Shown here piece after piece: positions 10,730 to 22,589 of a DNA stretch of 64,000 bases. The translations under genes were made by a program, and so were the position numbers. Source of the stretch: Norana najaformis (taxonomy: Eukaryota; Annelida; Clitellata; Crassiclitellata; Hormogastridae); assembly GCA_964023275.1 (NCBI GenBank), contig OZ029921.1:11847806-11911805 (forward strand), given 5' to 3'. How positions within the stretch are numbered: position 1 is the first letter of the stretch; each line of letters begins with the position of its first letter. The notes under the pieces are model-generated. The model worked only from the letters and a program-made list of their open reading frames with translations. It was not told the DNA's origin and searched no databases.

Positions 10730-13600
10730 CTTTGATCTGAAGTTGGGCTGCACCATAAACTCCTATCTTCAGTTGTCCTCAGTGACTCATAGTTAATCCT
10801 GTCCAAGACCTTATGTTCTCAATCCAGGCTGCTCGTGGTCTTCCATGAGCTCGCAATCCAGATGTTGTACATTGCATTATTTCTTTCTCCATATTAAGAC
10901 CAAAGTATGTCAACTTCCTTGACTTGATGTTAGTTAACAGTTGATGTTCCATGCCAGCTTGTTCCAGTACCCATTCGTTGGTTTTCCTTGCCATCCAAGT
11001 AACCCTCAGTATCTGCCTCAGTCCCTTCATTTCAAATCCATTTATCCTCATTTCACCCGTTCTCTAGATGGTCCACCCTTCACAACCATAAGTTGCAACT
11101 GGCCATATCAGTACCCTCAAAAGTCTAAGTTTAGTTGCAACTGATAAACCTTGGCTTTTCAATAGTTTCTTCAACATTCCCATGATTCCTTTACCTTTGC
11201 TCGATCTAGCTCTGATTTCCTTAACTGCATTCTCCATCCTCTGTGATGAGAGATTCAACATACAGGAATGTATCAACCTGTTCCAGCTGTTCACCCTGGA
11301 CCTTGATACAGCAGGTAGCACCATCCATTCCCATTGCCTTTGTCTTGTCGATATTAATCAACAATCCAAATTTACAGCTAATTCGATCAAGACAATCAAC
11401 CAGCTCCTGCAGCTCTGCCATCGAACCAGCCAACAACGGCTTATCTAAGGTTGGAGACTTTTCTACCACCAATTTTTATCCCTCCCTGAAAACCATCAAG
11501 TGTTTCTCTCATGACCATCTCTGCTAGGATGTTAAATAAATATGGTAAAAGGACGCAGCCTTCCTTGACCCCTTTTGGGACTGTTTACCTGCCACTCTTA
11601 TTTTAGCAAGCTGTTTCCTGTGTAGTTTCATTAATAAGTTGATGAGATGCATTGCGTATCCCTTGTCAATCACTGTCAACCAAAACTTATGATGTGAGAT
11701 GGAATCAAATGCCTTTCTGAAATCCACAAAGTACATGAACAGAGAGGTTCATGGTGCTCCTTTGTCTTTTGCATAAGGATCTGAAGGTAAGTGATCTGAT
11801 CTCTTGTCCCTCTCCCTCACCGGAAAGCTGCCTGTTCCTCTGCAATCTCGCTTTCTGTCTTCTTACAAATCCACTCCAAGATGATTATGAGCAGTATTTT
11901 GCTGGCATGTGAGACCAGAGCAATTGTTCTATAATTTGTGCACTCTTTCTTATCACCTTTCTTCAGAAATGATATGAATGTAAAATGTGTCCAGTCCTCA
12001 GGCCATTCACCAATTTGCCCCACTGCAGTGCAGATCCTGTTCATCATGTCCACTGCTGTTTCACCTCTCTCTTTAAAAGCTCTGCTGGAACATCACCAGG
12101 GCCTGATGACTTACAACTGGCAGTTTGCCAGATATGAGCCTCCAATCGAGGAGGAGGCTCTGGTCCATAACCCTATTGTATTGAATTTTCTTCATTGTCA
12201 TTATATAATTCTTCACATATTCACACCATCTTTCTGCAATTTTTGATGCTTCTGCGATGTTCTCTCCAGTTACTGACTTGATACAGTGGAAATGCAGCTG
12301 AAACTTTCTTGTAAGTATTCTGGCTGTTTGAAATAGTCTCCTCACATCAACTTTTTAATTAGCATCTTCTAAGTCTGCACACATTTCATCTATCTGCCTC
12401 TGCTTATCAGTCCGAAGCCTCCTCTGCACTTCTGCTTTCAACTCCTTGCATCAATGTGGGTCTTTTACTCTTGATTCCCTCTTCTCCTCGATCAAACGAA
12501 GGGTCTCATGAGTAGTCCAGTGTTTCTGTTGCTTTTTCTTTTGATGTCCTACAATACCCATTGCAACTTCCAGCAGAACCACTTTTGTGCTCTTCCACGA
12601 CTACTTCTGTATTGCTTTCAAAGCATCAAATCTATTGGCAATCTCAGCTTCATTTGCACCTTCTCATCTTTCAATTCTTCTAGATTCAGGGGAGGGGCTG
12701 AAGCCAGGCTTTTCTTCCCACACACTCTGAGTTTCACAGTTGCCACCAACAACTGATGATCTGAGTCACAGTCTGCCCCGGGTATGTCTTACAGTTCAAC
12801 ACACTAGTCTTCCATCGTTGCCTGATCATTATGAAGTCAGTCTGGTTCCTTGTGTGTTCCTCAGGAGAAGTCCATGTATACCGTCATCTTGGATGATGTT
12901 TGAACCATGTATTAATTAGCATTAACTCATGTTCAGCATAGAAATCTTCCAGTATTTCACCTGCATCATTGACCTCTCCTAACCCATATGGTCCTACTAA
13001 ATCTGTCTCTTACCTTTGCACTGAAGTTGCCAAACATAACTAATGTGTCTCCTCTTGAAGCCCATTTCACAACCCTTTCCAGCTCATCACAATAGAAGGC
13101 TTCGCTGTCCTCCTCCATTGGCAGTGCTTGCAGGTCCATAGACTTGAACCACAATGATGCTGTGTGGCTTGTAAATGATTCGTACAATGATGATCCTTTC
13201 ATTAACAGGCTCATATCCAATCAGCATACCAGCTGTATCTTTGTGCAACCATACCGCCACACCATACATGCCCTGTACATCATGCCCTCAGTATACAATG
13301 GTATGTCCTTCTCCTATTGTAGTAAAGTATCCTTGATGCTCCCACCGGACCTCTGACAACCTACATATGCCCACTTTATTTCTCTCCAATTCTTGACCTA
13401 ACAGCTGAACCTTACCAATCTGAAGCATACTCTTAATGTTCCAAGTACCGATATTAAACTAAGTTTCTTGCGCAACTGCAATGTTCTGATCTGACTTTGT
13501 AGCATCACAAAGGTCTTCTCTTTCTCCAGTACGTCTTTTCCAGTCGCCAACTTTCCGACCCTGTCCTAGTTTCCTAGCAGGAGACCCAGACCCTGTTTAA
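10730..13600 (-). mobile_element. RTE LINE, nearly full length, inactivated
   Basis: Read from 13600 downward, the minus strand gives first an endonuclease: KVQLLGQELERNKVGICRLS, then SEVRW, then YGVAVWLHKD, then IVVQVYGPA, and GDTLVMFGNFSAKV near 13020. The reverse transcriptase follows: SFLKKGDKKECTNYRTIALV, then EEQAAFR, CFVDFRKAFDS-like motif A at about 11710, ETLDGFQGG, then LINIDKTKAMG, DTFLYVESLITEDGECS, WPVATYGCEGW, LRQILRVTWMARKTNEWV and GRPRAAWIENIRSW, ending near 10740. Many frameshifts are present. At about 11470 the frame runs directly from the NLR that normally precedes YADD into the block that normally follows it; the pattern fits a deletion of about ten bases removing the two catalytic aspartates. 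Confidence 0.88.
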
Positions 13601-14210
13601 CCAGGTGACCTCCAAGTCGGTATGATTTCTTCATTGTCTGCATCGATGCATAGTGTTGTCTGGGTAAATAAGATGGCCGATCCCCTTGTGATTTAATACC
13701 AGACAATAATACACAAGCCTATCAGCACACAGCTGTTATAACTTTGACTGAGAAATCAAGCAGCTAAGCTCCTGCCCAGAGCAGGACTGGGCTGCTGGGT
13801 TTGGGGAGGGGAGACATGTGCAGCTATATTAAGTTCACCTACTTGGGAATGGTACTGCCACCTGCAACTTTTGCTGCCCTTTGAGACAGCTGCTATAGAT
13901 GATATAGGATGTCTAATACAATGACAATGGGACTGAATATTAGCCTGTGCAGCATGTCAAATGACTGTGGCAAGCTAAGGCATCTTGCTTGCTAAATAGG
14001 TATGGGCAGGAGCCATGAAGTAACTGTGTGTAGAGAGGATTTGCTTGTAAGCAGCAGGTCACACATAAATAGAACTGCATTGTATTTCAATCTACTAATT
14101 ACCTCAGAAAACTGATAATCAACAGAATGGACCCCTACAAAGATTAGCCTAGCTTGAGCTAGAGACAGGCTTTGGGCAGATAGAAAAGCAGTAATCTTTA
14201 AGGAAGCATT
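13601..14210. other. Intronic sequence without recognised feature
   Basis: No exon, element end or repeat is supported here. It lies between the 5' end of the RTE and the 3' tail of the L2 fragment. Confidence 0.4.
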
Positions 14211-14214
14211 AGTG

Positions 14215-14985
14215 CTGCAGATTGTAACTGTAATTGTAATTTGAGATTTATAAAGTGCCTCTTAGAGGACAAACTCAACAGAGGTGCTTCCGACCCAAAG
14301 GAGTAAAATCACTGTTAAACAGTACAGTCTTCAGGCGCTTGCAGAACACTGAGAGGGGGAGAGAAAGGAGCTCAAGTCGCAATTCTCGAGGGAGACGATT
14401 CCAGCAAGTGGGACCAACGTAGGCAAAGCTTCTGGACTGGGCAGTAGCGGTTCACATTTGAGGGACAAACAGGAGATTCTGAGTGGCCGAGCGAAGGGTG
14501 CTACGGCCCGGCAACAAGGAGACCAAAGTGCAGAAGTCAATGAGGTAAAGGGGAGCATAGCCAACAACACAACTGCGCATGAGGGAGAGGATCTTAAAGT
14601 GGACATGCTGCTGGACAGGGAGCCAGTGAAGAGTGTCACGAATATAAGACGAGATGTGGCCATATTTTGGAATGCCCCCAATGAGACGAGCAGCAGAGTT
14701 AAGCAAAGATTGCAGCTTTGCAGTGTTGGCTAGCGATAGACCGGTAAAGATGGCATTACCAAAGTCAACCTGAGTGTAAATGAGGGCATGGACCAGAGTG
14801 GAGATAGCGTGGAAAGAAAGAGTACGGCGAATGGTGCGGAGCTGACGAAGATGGTAAAAACAAGAGCGAGAGACGCTGTTAACATGAGCAGACAGGGTAA
14901 GCTCCTCATCCAACACAATCTCGAGATCCCGGACCGTAGTAGACAAGGAGATATCCGGAAATCTCTGGCATGAGGAGAAGAGATT
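14215..14985 (-). mobile_element. 5'-truncated L2 LINE beside the IP3R pore exon
   Basis: The minus strand encodes [78 protein letters not shown] and [14 protein letters not shown], then shifts frame for the last about 50 residues. These match, block by block, the intact L2 at 17697-20400. The 3' end near 14215-14250 carries TATAAA and ATTACA-type repeats. The element starts within about 45 bp of the splice donor of the pore exon and is in the same orientation as the receptor gene; exon, donor and LINE share one open frame from 15261 to 14452. Confidence 0.9.
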
Positions 14986-15030
14986 AAGAAGATAAGTAAT
15001 AGAGATAAATGATATGTAATATGGACTTAC

Positions 15031-15185
15031 ACCACTGCTTGGTTTGCGTAGCACATCACCAATACCTCCACCATTTCTCAGCCCCTCATTTAGTGTAGTT
15101 ATAATACACATGATAAGTGAATCACAGTGCCTCTCCCGATCACTGTGTGTGTTTTCCTTGGCTTCTTTATTCATTAGCAACAGAT
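15031..15185 (-). CDS. ITPR: IP3 receptor exon: luminal loop, pore helix and selectivity filter
   Basis: The minus-strand exon of 155 nt begins after a TTCAATGTTGCAG acceptor and ends before GTAAGT (15030-15025). Entered in phase 1, it completes a GAT (Asp) codon with the previous exon, then encodes [36 protein letters not shown] and [15 protein letters not shown]. The CxSLxMCI-TxLxxGLR block is the pore helix and GGGIGD the selectivity filter (GGGVGD in vertebrate ITPRs). Ending in phase 0 it joins EPLFFARV of the S6 exon with no gap relative to known receptors. The loop before the filter is short and shows no N-x-S/T glycosylation site. A downstream L2 element begins about 45 bp after the donor. 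Confidence 0.93.
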
Positions 15186-15189
15186 CTGC

Positions 15190-16020
15190 AACATTGAAAA
15201 CATCAATAATATACATGAAAAATACAATAAACTTCGCAAGTATGTACCAATATCTGGGCACCTCACATTATCTTTTAAGTACCTCATAAAAGCGCTTCTA
15301 GCTAGCCTAAATGATGTAAGAGTTTTAAAAGAATGACAGGTCTGTCTGCATAGGAATTATACAAGGTTAGCTGAAGGTGGCTTAATGCAATCTATTGCAG
15401 GCACATTGAGAACAGCCAAAAAACTCTACTTTGTGGTGGACAGTTAACGTATATTCAGAGTCCCTCACTAGGTGGTGTGCAGTAGATGCAAAAGGGGTGT
15501 TTGAAAAGAGCAGGCCTTCTTTGCTAGCTATAGAATGTGCCCCGGGCCCACTGCACTTCCATCCTCCTCTGGCCCCAACCACAATTCAAAGGCCATGGTT
15601 TGGGGCCATTTTGAGCCAAGGCTGGGGGCCACTTGGGGTTGTTTGGCACCACTTGTTGCAAAATTGGGCTGGGCCAAATATGCCAAAGCAGCAGTTCCTA
15701 CACAGGTAGAGCAGCTGGAATCATGGGGAATGGCCCAGGGTCTGTGAAAGCAGAGCAATTAGACACATGATTACAGATTAAACATTACAGGTACATCCAA
15801 GAAGACACAATTCCAGCTGGGCAGAATAAGTGCATGTGGTTGAAAATCGGACAGGTGAAAATCTGTATCTTCAGCTATTGCAGGATACATCGGGCCAAAC
15901 TGCAAACTGGTATACAAGTGCCAATCGCCTGCTGCACTGTGAGTGTTGTCTCTATACTAATTATATGGTCTTTCTTTGTTTGGGCACCTGTCAAAACATT
16001 TGCTTCAATTTGTGCATTGA
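15190..16020. other. Intronic sequence without recognised feature
   Basis: This is the proximal intron upstream of the pore exon. Several short ORFs overlap on both strands at 15382-15758 but none resembles a known protein or element, and they run through each other in opposite directions, as expected by chance in a GC-richer patch. Confidence 0.4.
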
Positions 16021-16600
16021 CTACACAAGGTTTAAGCAATAGCTTAGATTCAGCAATGGTTTTAGAATGTAACTGCACCATCTCCTTATCTGTCTATTTA
16101 CAACTTGAATTTGAAATGCTTGTACTTCACTAATTGCACATGCTGTGGAATATAATTCCTTCGCTTGTGTTTTCTTATTGCAATCTTGCATTAAATGCAA
16201 ATTTGACTTGCAAATGTAGCATCTCCTTTCTCCTTTCTTCTCTTTCCTCATCTCAGGTCTTACATACTCTTTATCCATCTTTTCTTCTGTCACCAACGTC
16301 TGTTCCTTCACATTCTGTTGTCCCTTGGCTTCACTGTTTTCTTGCCTCTTATTACCTTGACCTTATTACCTTCATTAAACTGACCAAAGTAATTTTAATT
16401 TTTCTTCTTCTTCCTCTTCTTCACTCCACACTTTCTCCATCACTAGTGCATTTAACAATGCTTCCCTATCCATTTCTTCAAATGTTTCAGCTAACCAACC
16501 ATACCCTTCTGATAAACTTTTGATACATTTAGTAGATGATTTCTTCAGTTCGGCTTGTCTTTCTTTGGAAAACCGCTCAATGTTTCTTCAAAATACACTG
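16021..16600 (-). pseudogene. Gag-like zinc-knuckle fragment of a possible LTR retroelement
   Basis: The minus strand at 16311-16021 encodes a 96-residue frame with CYICKSNLHLMQDC, which fits the CX2CX4HX4C zinc knuckle of retroelement Gag proteins. It follows a charged stretch rich in K and E. Upstream on the same strand (to about 16600) a related frame reads ERFSKERQAELKKS and LNALVMEKVWSEEEEEEEK. Zinc knuckles also occur in cellular RNA-binding proteins, and no protease, polymerase or LTR was recognised next to it, so the assignment is tentative. Confidence 0.4.
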
Positions 16601-17690
16601 ATTATACCAACCAATGTTCAATCAAAGTATTACAACACCCAACTACTATACATGCAGACAATAGAACACCCACCTTGTCTATCTGTTTGTTACAATCAAA
16701 GATTAGACTTATATTCCCTTAAGACAGTCTTCTGCTGTTCTTCGGATTCAGATGAACTTTCCAAGACAGTGGGAAATCTTGCCGAGAACTTGGATTCTCC
16801 ACTGGAAATTGACTTTAGGCTTCTTATGGAACCTTCAGGAAGTGTAATGGTCCTCGTGTGGCCGCCTGACCACAATACCAAGCTTCACCAGTCACCTAGA
16901 GTGTTCGCATGCAGTCCTATTCCACCATGACACACTTCACGATCACAAGCGAAAACCCTGAACAATTTGACTTTGTCAGTCTCCACACCTTTGTCTCAGT
17001 CTTTCACAGTAAGGACTGGCTAAGGAAAATGTAAAACCACACCAGCTGTGCTAATCCACAAAGTCCTGACTTGATATCACACGCATAATACCCAGAGACT
17101 GGTGGATCTCAGTATCCAACAGACATATATCCAAGTTACACTGTGCATTTTCAAAATTATAATCCATTCCAGAGTATAATCCAATTCTCCAGAGACGTGT
17201 CAACTAAACTCTTCAATTAGGTGTGGTCAGGAATATAATTCAATCTCACCGACATGTGAACACAGTTTCTCCAGGATACGTGGCCAGAGACATGATCCAG
17301 TCCCACTGCTGCCATAAAATGTCATGTGTCATCTCCTCGTACTGCTTCTATCTGACTAAAACTAACTAGCAGTTGTAGCCGAACATCGGGTGACCTATTG
17401 TATATAGTTCCTTTGCTGATCAATATCAAAGATCACTCTACAGCACCAGTCCCTGGTCTCAGCAGTGTTTCCCTATACTGTGACTTGTACTATAAAATCT
17501 AATCAATATTCGCCTTTAATAACTCGCAATAACAACTTCTTTAGTTGTATAAAATGCTTAATCTCGGTATAACAACCAGTTCTCGAAAACAGAAACAACT
17601 TCAAACTTCTCCACTATACAAGAGTCACAACTCAATATCTCTCTGCAATGTCCACATTTTCAAGTTTTAAATTTTGATGTACATGTCTCT
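16601..17690. other. Intronic sequence without recognised feature
   Basis: It lies between the gag-like fragment and the 5' truncation point of the L2 at about 17697. No supported gene, element end or structured repeat was found. Confidence 0.4.
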
Positions 17691-20346
17691 CATACATCGA
17701 GAGCATTTTCGGGTCAAAAAGATCCCTCTTCCTCTCCCTGTTTCCACGTTCGAAGCATTATGCCTCTCCTGCGCCACGACTCGTGGTCCAGTCACCGTTC
17801 TTGCCCTCTACCAGCCAGGCTCCTCTCCTGTTACGTCGACCTTCTACACCGAGTTCTCCTCGCTTCTGGAAGTCTTCGCCACCTTCAACTGCCAGCTAAT
17901 CATAACTGGGGACCTGAACATTCACCTCGAGAACCCAGATCTTCCAGAGTTTGTCCGCTTCAACGATCTGCTTTTCCAATTTGGCTTCAATCAGCATGTC
18001 GCTGAATCTACTCATGTGCTAGGAGGCTGGCTTGATGTCATTATCACCCGTGATGACTGTAACATCTCAGATGTTATAGTAGAACCTCCAGCTCTCTCAG
18101 ACCATGGACTTCTTCTATACAAGGTTCCTTTTCTATGTACCCAGCCAACATACGCGCTTCGGCTTGTACGTGGTTGGAACAACTTGGACCGTGAGGCATT
18201 CCGTGCTGGTCTGAACAATAGTCCTCTCTGCGGAGACCTCTCCTCCCTCGCTGGTCGCTCGTCTGAAGAGCTCTTTGCTCTCTTTGACTCTTCAGTTCGC
18301 CTCCTCATCGATGACCTCCTTCCGCTTCGTCCGCAGCGGGCCCGTCGGAGACCGTTAGCACCTTGGTTTGACCGCTCCTGCCGTACTTTACGACGTGATG
18401 TCAGGCGGCACGAGCGAAGGTATCGACGAACACGTGATCCTGCCGATCGTCTCGACTGGATCCACCATCTTCGCTAAATGCACCGTGAGTTTCGAGCCAA
18501 AGAAATGGCATACTGGGAGTCATTGATTGAGCGGGAGAGGAGCAATCCGCGTCGGCTCTGGTCTTCGCTCTCCGGTGTCCTCGGCCGTTCTACCGCTTCT
18601 AACTCTCCGGCCCAGCCTCCGTTCACAGCGAACGACTACCTCGACTACATGCGCGGGAAGATCGACTCGATCCGCCAATCCACTGACGGTTCTCCTCCTC
18701 CTTCCTTTCCTCCTACGTCATCTAGGCTTTCATGCTGGAAGCCTCTGCCTTTGGACGTCTTTCGTCGGCTCCTACTGGAGTCACCTGCTAAGTCCTGTGA
18801 ACTGGACTTATTACCACCATTTTTAATCAAGGATTTTATAGATGACTTAATTCCGTTCTTACACTTGCTTTGTAATACCTCCCTGGGTCAGGGTTCACTC
18901 CCGGCTTCTCACAAACGTGCTGTAGTCTTTCCCTCTCTCAAGCGCCAGGGACTTGACCCCAATGATATCTCTAACTACCAACCTATCTCTAACCTTTCCT
19001 TCCTCTCTAAGCTTCTTGAAAGATGTGTGTCCGTCCAACTGGTCGACTACCTTGACTCTAACTCCCTCATGCCTCCTCTTCAATCCGGATTTAGGAAGTT
19101 CCACTCTACTGAATCACTTATTACACGTCTCCTGGCTGACGTCTTTGGAGCTTTTGACCGTGGACATGTTACTCTTCTTGCCCTCTATGATGTTAGTGCT
19201 GCTTTTGACACTGTGGATCACTCTATCCTTTTGGAGCATCTAGAAAAATCTTTTGGCATTACTGATACGGCCCTTCTTTGGTTTCAGTCTTTCCTCTCAG
19301 ACCGCTCTCATTCTGTTATCTTTGGCCCTACACGTTCCGCCTGGTCCCTTATACCTTTTGGCCTTCCTCAGGGTTCTGTTCTGGCCCCTCTCCTCTACAT
19401 TCTGTACACTGCCGACCTGGCACGGGTTCTCCTTCCTATGGGTGTTGCTGCCCATCAGTATGCAGACGACACTCAGGTCTTCGTTCATGGCCCAGCGGAA
19501 GCGGCTTCCTCTCTGGTTGAGAGTATTCTTGACGCAACATCTGCCCTTGGTCTCTGGATGTCCTCTAATCGCCTCCGACTGAACTCTGCTAAGACCCTGT
19601 TCATCTGGCTTGGTGGTCGTGCTCAGCTGGCAAAGATTGATTCATCATCCTTACGCCAGAGGTTTCCGGACATTCTTTTCTGTTCCAAAGTCCGTGATCT
19701 TGGGGTTGTTCTGGACCGGGAACTCTCCTTGACCGATCATGTTAACAGTGTCTCCCGCTCATGCTTTTACCACCTTCGTCAGCTTTGTACCATCCGCCGC
19801 TCCCTCTCCTTTCATGCCGTTACTACTCTAATTCATGCCCTTATCTGCACTAGGGTGGACTTTGGTAACGCTATCTTTGCTGGACTCTCACTTGCCAATA
19901 TTTCCAAGCTTCAATCTGTTCTCAATGCTTCTGCCCGTCTTATTGGAGGCGTCCCCAGGTATGGCCATATAACTTCCTTTATACGGGACACTCTACACTG
20001 GCTTCCCATCCAGCAGCGTATCCAGTTCAAGATCCTAACGCTTATGCGTAATTGTCTTGTTGGCTCTGCTCCATCATATCTTAGGGACTTCTGCATTTCG
20101 GTCTCCTTGGTTCCAGGCCGTAGCACTCTCCGGTCGGCCTCCCTTGGACTTCTGACTGTCCCTTGCATGCGCACTGCTACAGCGCAGTCTAGAAGCTTTG
20201 CCTATGTTGGACCCAATAGCTGGAATCGCCTTTCCCGAGAGCTCCGGCTAGTATTCCTCAGTTTGTCTCTTCCGCAGTTTCGCAAGCGCCTGAAGTCTGT
20301 ATTATTTGCCAGTGGTCTCACTGGTTCGGGTCGGGAGCGCTTCTGA
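17674..20346 (+). pseudogene. L2 endonuclease-reverse transcriptase ORF with one nonsense codon
   Basis: One frame encodes 267 residues, then TAA at 18475-18477, then 622 residues. The first part holds the C-terminal endonuclease (QLIITGDLNIH, then GGWLDVIITRDDCN and ALSDHGLL, with the catalytic D-x-N and SDH motifs). The second part is the reverse transcriptase: [49 protein letters not shown] (motif A), GLPQGSVLAPLLYILYTADL, HQYADDTQVFVHG (catalytic YADD at about 19460) and a C-terminal region with [10 protein letters not shown]-like words. The stop falls where the sister element at 56567-59100 reads straight through (LRSLH), so it is a simple nonsense change. The endonuclease N-terminus is missing, so this copy could not move by itself. 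Confidence 0.92.
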
Positions 20347-20400
20347 TGAGTCTATTCTTGAAGTGGCGCTTTATAAATGTCAGATTACAATTACAATTAC
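17697..20400 (+). mobile_element. L2 LINE, 5'-truncated, nearly intact
   Basis: The element starts abruptly inside the endonuclease domain and runs through the reverse transcriptase to a 3' end with the sequence TTTATAAATGTCAGATTACA followed by more ATTACA units at 20378-20402. One frame covers 17674-20346 with a single internal stop. Its low decay and clean end make it the youngest L2 copy here and a good reference for the fragments at 14215-14985 and 48190-48520. The insertion lies in the 25-kb intron between the S5 and pore exons, antisense to the receptor. No target-site duplication was identified. Confidence 0.92.
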
Positions 20401-20659
20401 AATACAACTGCACAATTGTATATATATATAATAGTCATTTGCTCATTATATATGCAAAACAAACATAAAGACAAAGCCTCCCAGGCTCAAGAAATCTTCA
20501 AGCTCCAACCAATCACGAAGCGCAGCCTACCTTAGGTTCTGCCCTCTGCCTGTACAGAAGCTCTAGACAGCAGTTAGTCATAAACAGCGATGTAAACTAC
20601 ACATCACTCTGTCAATCAAATGTGCTAACAGCCTGAACACTAACTGCACCCCATTTAAC
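20401..20659. other. Spacer with (TA)n between L2 and Polinton
   Basis: The short stretch contains TATATATATATAA near 20418-20430. The left end of the Polinton, including any terminal inverted repeat, should lie here but I could not recognise it. Confidence 0.3.
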
Positions 20660-20689
20660 ACAACCTAATACACGGTGAGCTCATATAAA

Positions 20690-21060
20690 GAGCACCCCCT
20701 TTTAAAAGATGTCTGACAAGAATGCTCATGGATAGCGACATAACTATGGACGAGTAAACTGACGAGCTCTTGGACACAACCAAGCAGCCGGCTCTTTGGG
20801 CCATTGTGTGCACCATCCTGGATGAGACTATTCCAAAAGCAGTCAAACGGCACTTGCTGAAGTCGCTGCTTCCATTCCAGCACTGACCTTCCACTCTGCC
20901 TCAAAAAGCTAAGGAGAGAAAAAGGAAGGCCATCTGGGAGGTGTTTGATCATCTCCGTAAGCAGGGTCGACATTAACTACTGTGGTATTACTTGACTAAC
21001 ACAAGAGGCATCTTTCGCGACTACTGCGCCAATGTGCAGTTGGGGTACAGACTCGAGGGA
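20690..21060 (+). pseudogene. Unassigned Polinton ORF remnant
   Basis: The plus strand can be read as TDELLDTTKQPALWAIVCTI, then DETIPKAVKRHLLKSLLPF, then KAKERKRKAIWEVFDHLRK, then FRDYCANVQLGYRLEGDG, with stops between. It lies directly before the pPolB remnant and has the same orientation. I do not recognise its function. Confidence 0.35.
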
Positions 21061-21289
21061 GATGGTTAGTATTCCTAAGTGCTATGATGCCGGCTTCTCG
21101 ATCTCTGCTGGAAGGTGCCTTAGTCCGCCATGGTGGACAGAAATTCACAGTGGTCCTCACAGCCAAACTTGTGAAGCTAGCACCAACATTAGGACAAATG
21201 CATGACGAGAATGCCGAGTCCAGCACATTAACAACAACGGCATACTTCCGCAACGACATGTCCTCAACGTGGGGGAATCCAAGATGCAC

Positions 21290-22430
21290 TTGAGACAGCA
21301 AAGATGCAGATGCTGAGACGCCTGCAAGAGTACACAAACGAAGGGGCAGAGTGGAGACTAGAGACAGCTGAGGTGTTGGATCTCAGTACACCCCAGTATC
21401 GGCCGTTTCATGCCCACAGTTACTTTAAGACTCCCATATGCATCCCACCATGCTCTGCAGTCAGTGTGCAAAACAGAGACAACCGCTGTTTCAAGGAGGC
21501 TATGTTGTCGGAAGGGTATCCAGCAGAAGAAAACCCTCAATGCCTAGGCAAATATGGCACCCATCTCTGTGAGCTGGTATTTACAGGAATTGCTTTCTAA
21601 TGATGATGATGGGTATTAGCCATTTCGAGTGCCAGAACTCGACCAAAGCCATAAGCATGTTCGGGTGGAAAGGTGGGTTATACCCAATTCGTGTCTCAAC
21701 CGAGACTAGAGTCCACAATGTCAATCTTCTACTGCTGGTCAGTGGTGAGAACCAACATTATGTCTGGATCAAGGACCTGAGCCACATGGTGCGGCACAAC
21801 AGTAAGCACAGCGAAAGTAAGCACCCGTGTTGCTGCAGTCTGCGCGTCTTCACCGAGGCGCTACTGGTAGCCCATGTCAACCCCAACAAAAAGCAGCATT
21901 AGATTCATTGCCATGCAGAAACCATGCAACTTCTGATATGTTGTAATCCGCTGCGATGGTGTGTTGCTCGCGCCAGTCCTCTATCGTGGAGAAGATGCCA
22001 TACAGGTGTTCTTGAAATGCCTACAGATTGAACTGGAGATCACCTGAGAGCGCCTTTGTGAGACGGCAAAAGTGCAGTGGTTGGAAGACGATCGCCGGGC
22101 CTACAGTGCAGCCACAGAGTGCCGTATCTGTAGAGGACTATTTGATGGTGACAAAGTCCTCTACTACTGTAAAGACCTTGACCGTCAACTACCATGGCCC
22201 ATTGTTGCCCACAATGCCTGCAACCTCCCTACAAGTGCAACTTACCGGTGGTCTTTCACAACCATTGTAGCTATGACAGCCACCTCCTAATGCAGGAGAT
22301 AGGCACATGCGGGGTGGCACATGACCAGAAAATCAGCTGTCGAACAACATGGACAAGTACACAACGTTCAGCCTTGGGCAGTTGCAGTTCATCGATAGCT
22401 TCCAGTTTCTGAGTGACTATCTCTAAGTGA
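21290..22430 (+). pseudogene. Polinton protein-primed DNA polymerase B, N-terminal and exonuclease part
   Basis: Pieces in shifting plus-strand frames follow the order of Polinton pPolB. First QMLRRLQEYTNEGAEW and SVQNRDNRCFKEAMLS, then GWKGGLYPIRVSTETR, then VNLLLLVSGENQHYVWIKDL and SHMVRHNSK. After a shift comes YSAATECRICRGLF at about 22100, then a degraded zinc-binding and HNACNL block, and VVFHNHCSYDSHLLMQEIG near 22240-22300, which is the FHN-x-x-x-YDSHL exonuclease motif. The palm domain with the polymerase active site is absent. Several frameshifts and stops show it is dead. Confidence 0.8.
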
Positions 22431-22589
22431 CTCAGTGGATCTGCCTGCAGGGAATCTGTGGCAAGAGGACCTAAAGCTTATGTAGATCCACAGTGCAGAA
22501 CATAATGGACCTACAGTGCCGCCAAGGTGTCTGATGACCCATACCAAGAAGTGGATCACACCAGACAGAGTTTCAAAGTGGACATACAG

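Noticed and set aside
14452-15261. A single 269-residue protein-coding gene
   Set aside because: It is an IP3R exon plus intron plus L2 fragment that happen to share a frame; the splice sites and exon phases explain the first part.
15382-15758. Overlapping ORFs of 60-92 residues on both strands
   Set aside because: They occupy the same bases in opposite directions and resemble nothing known; likely chance frames.
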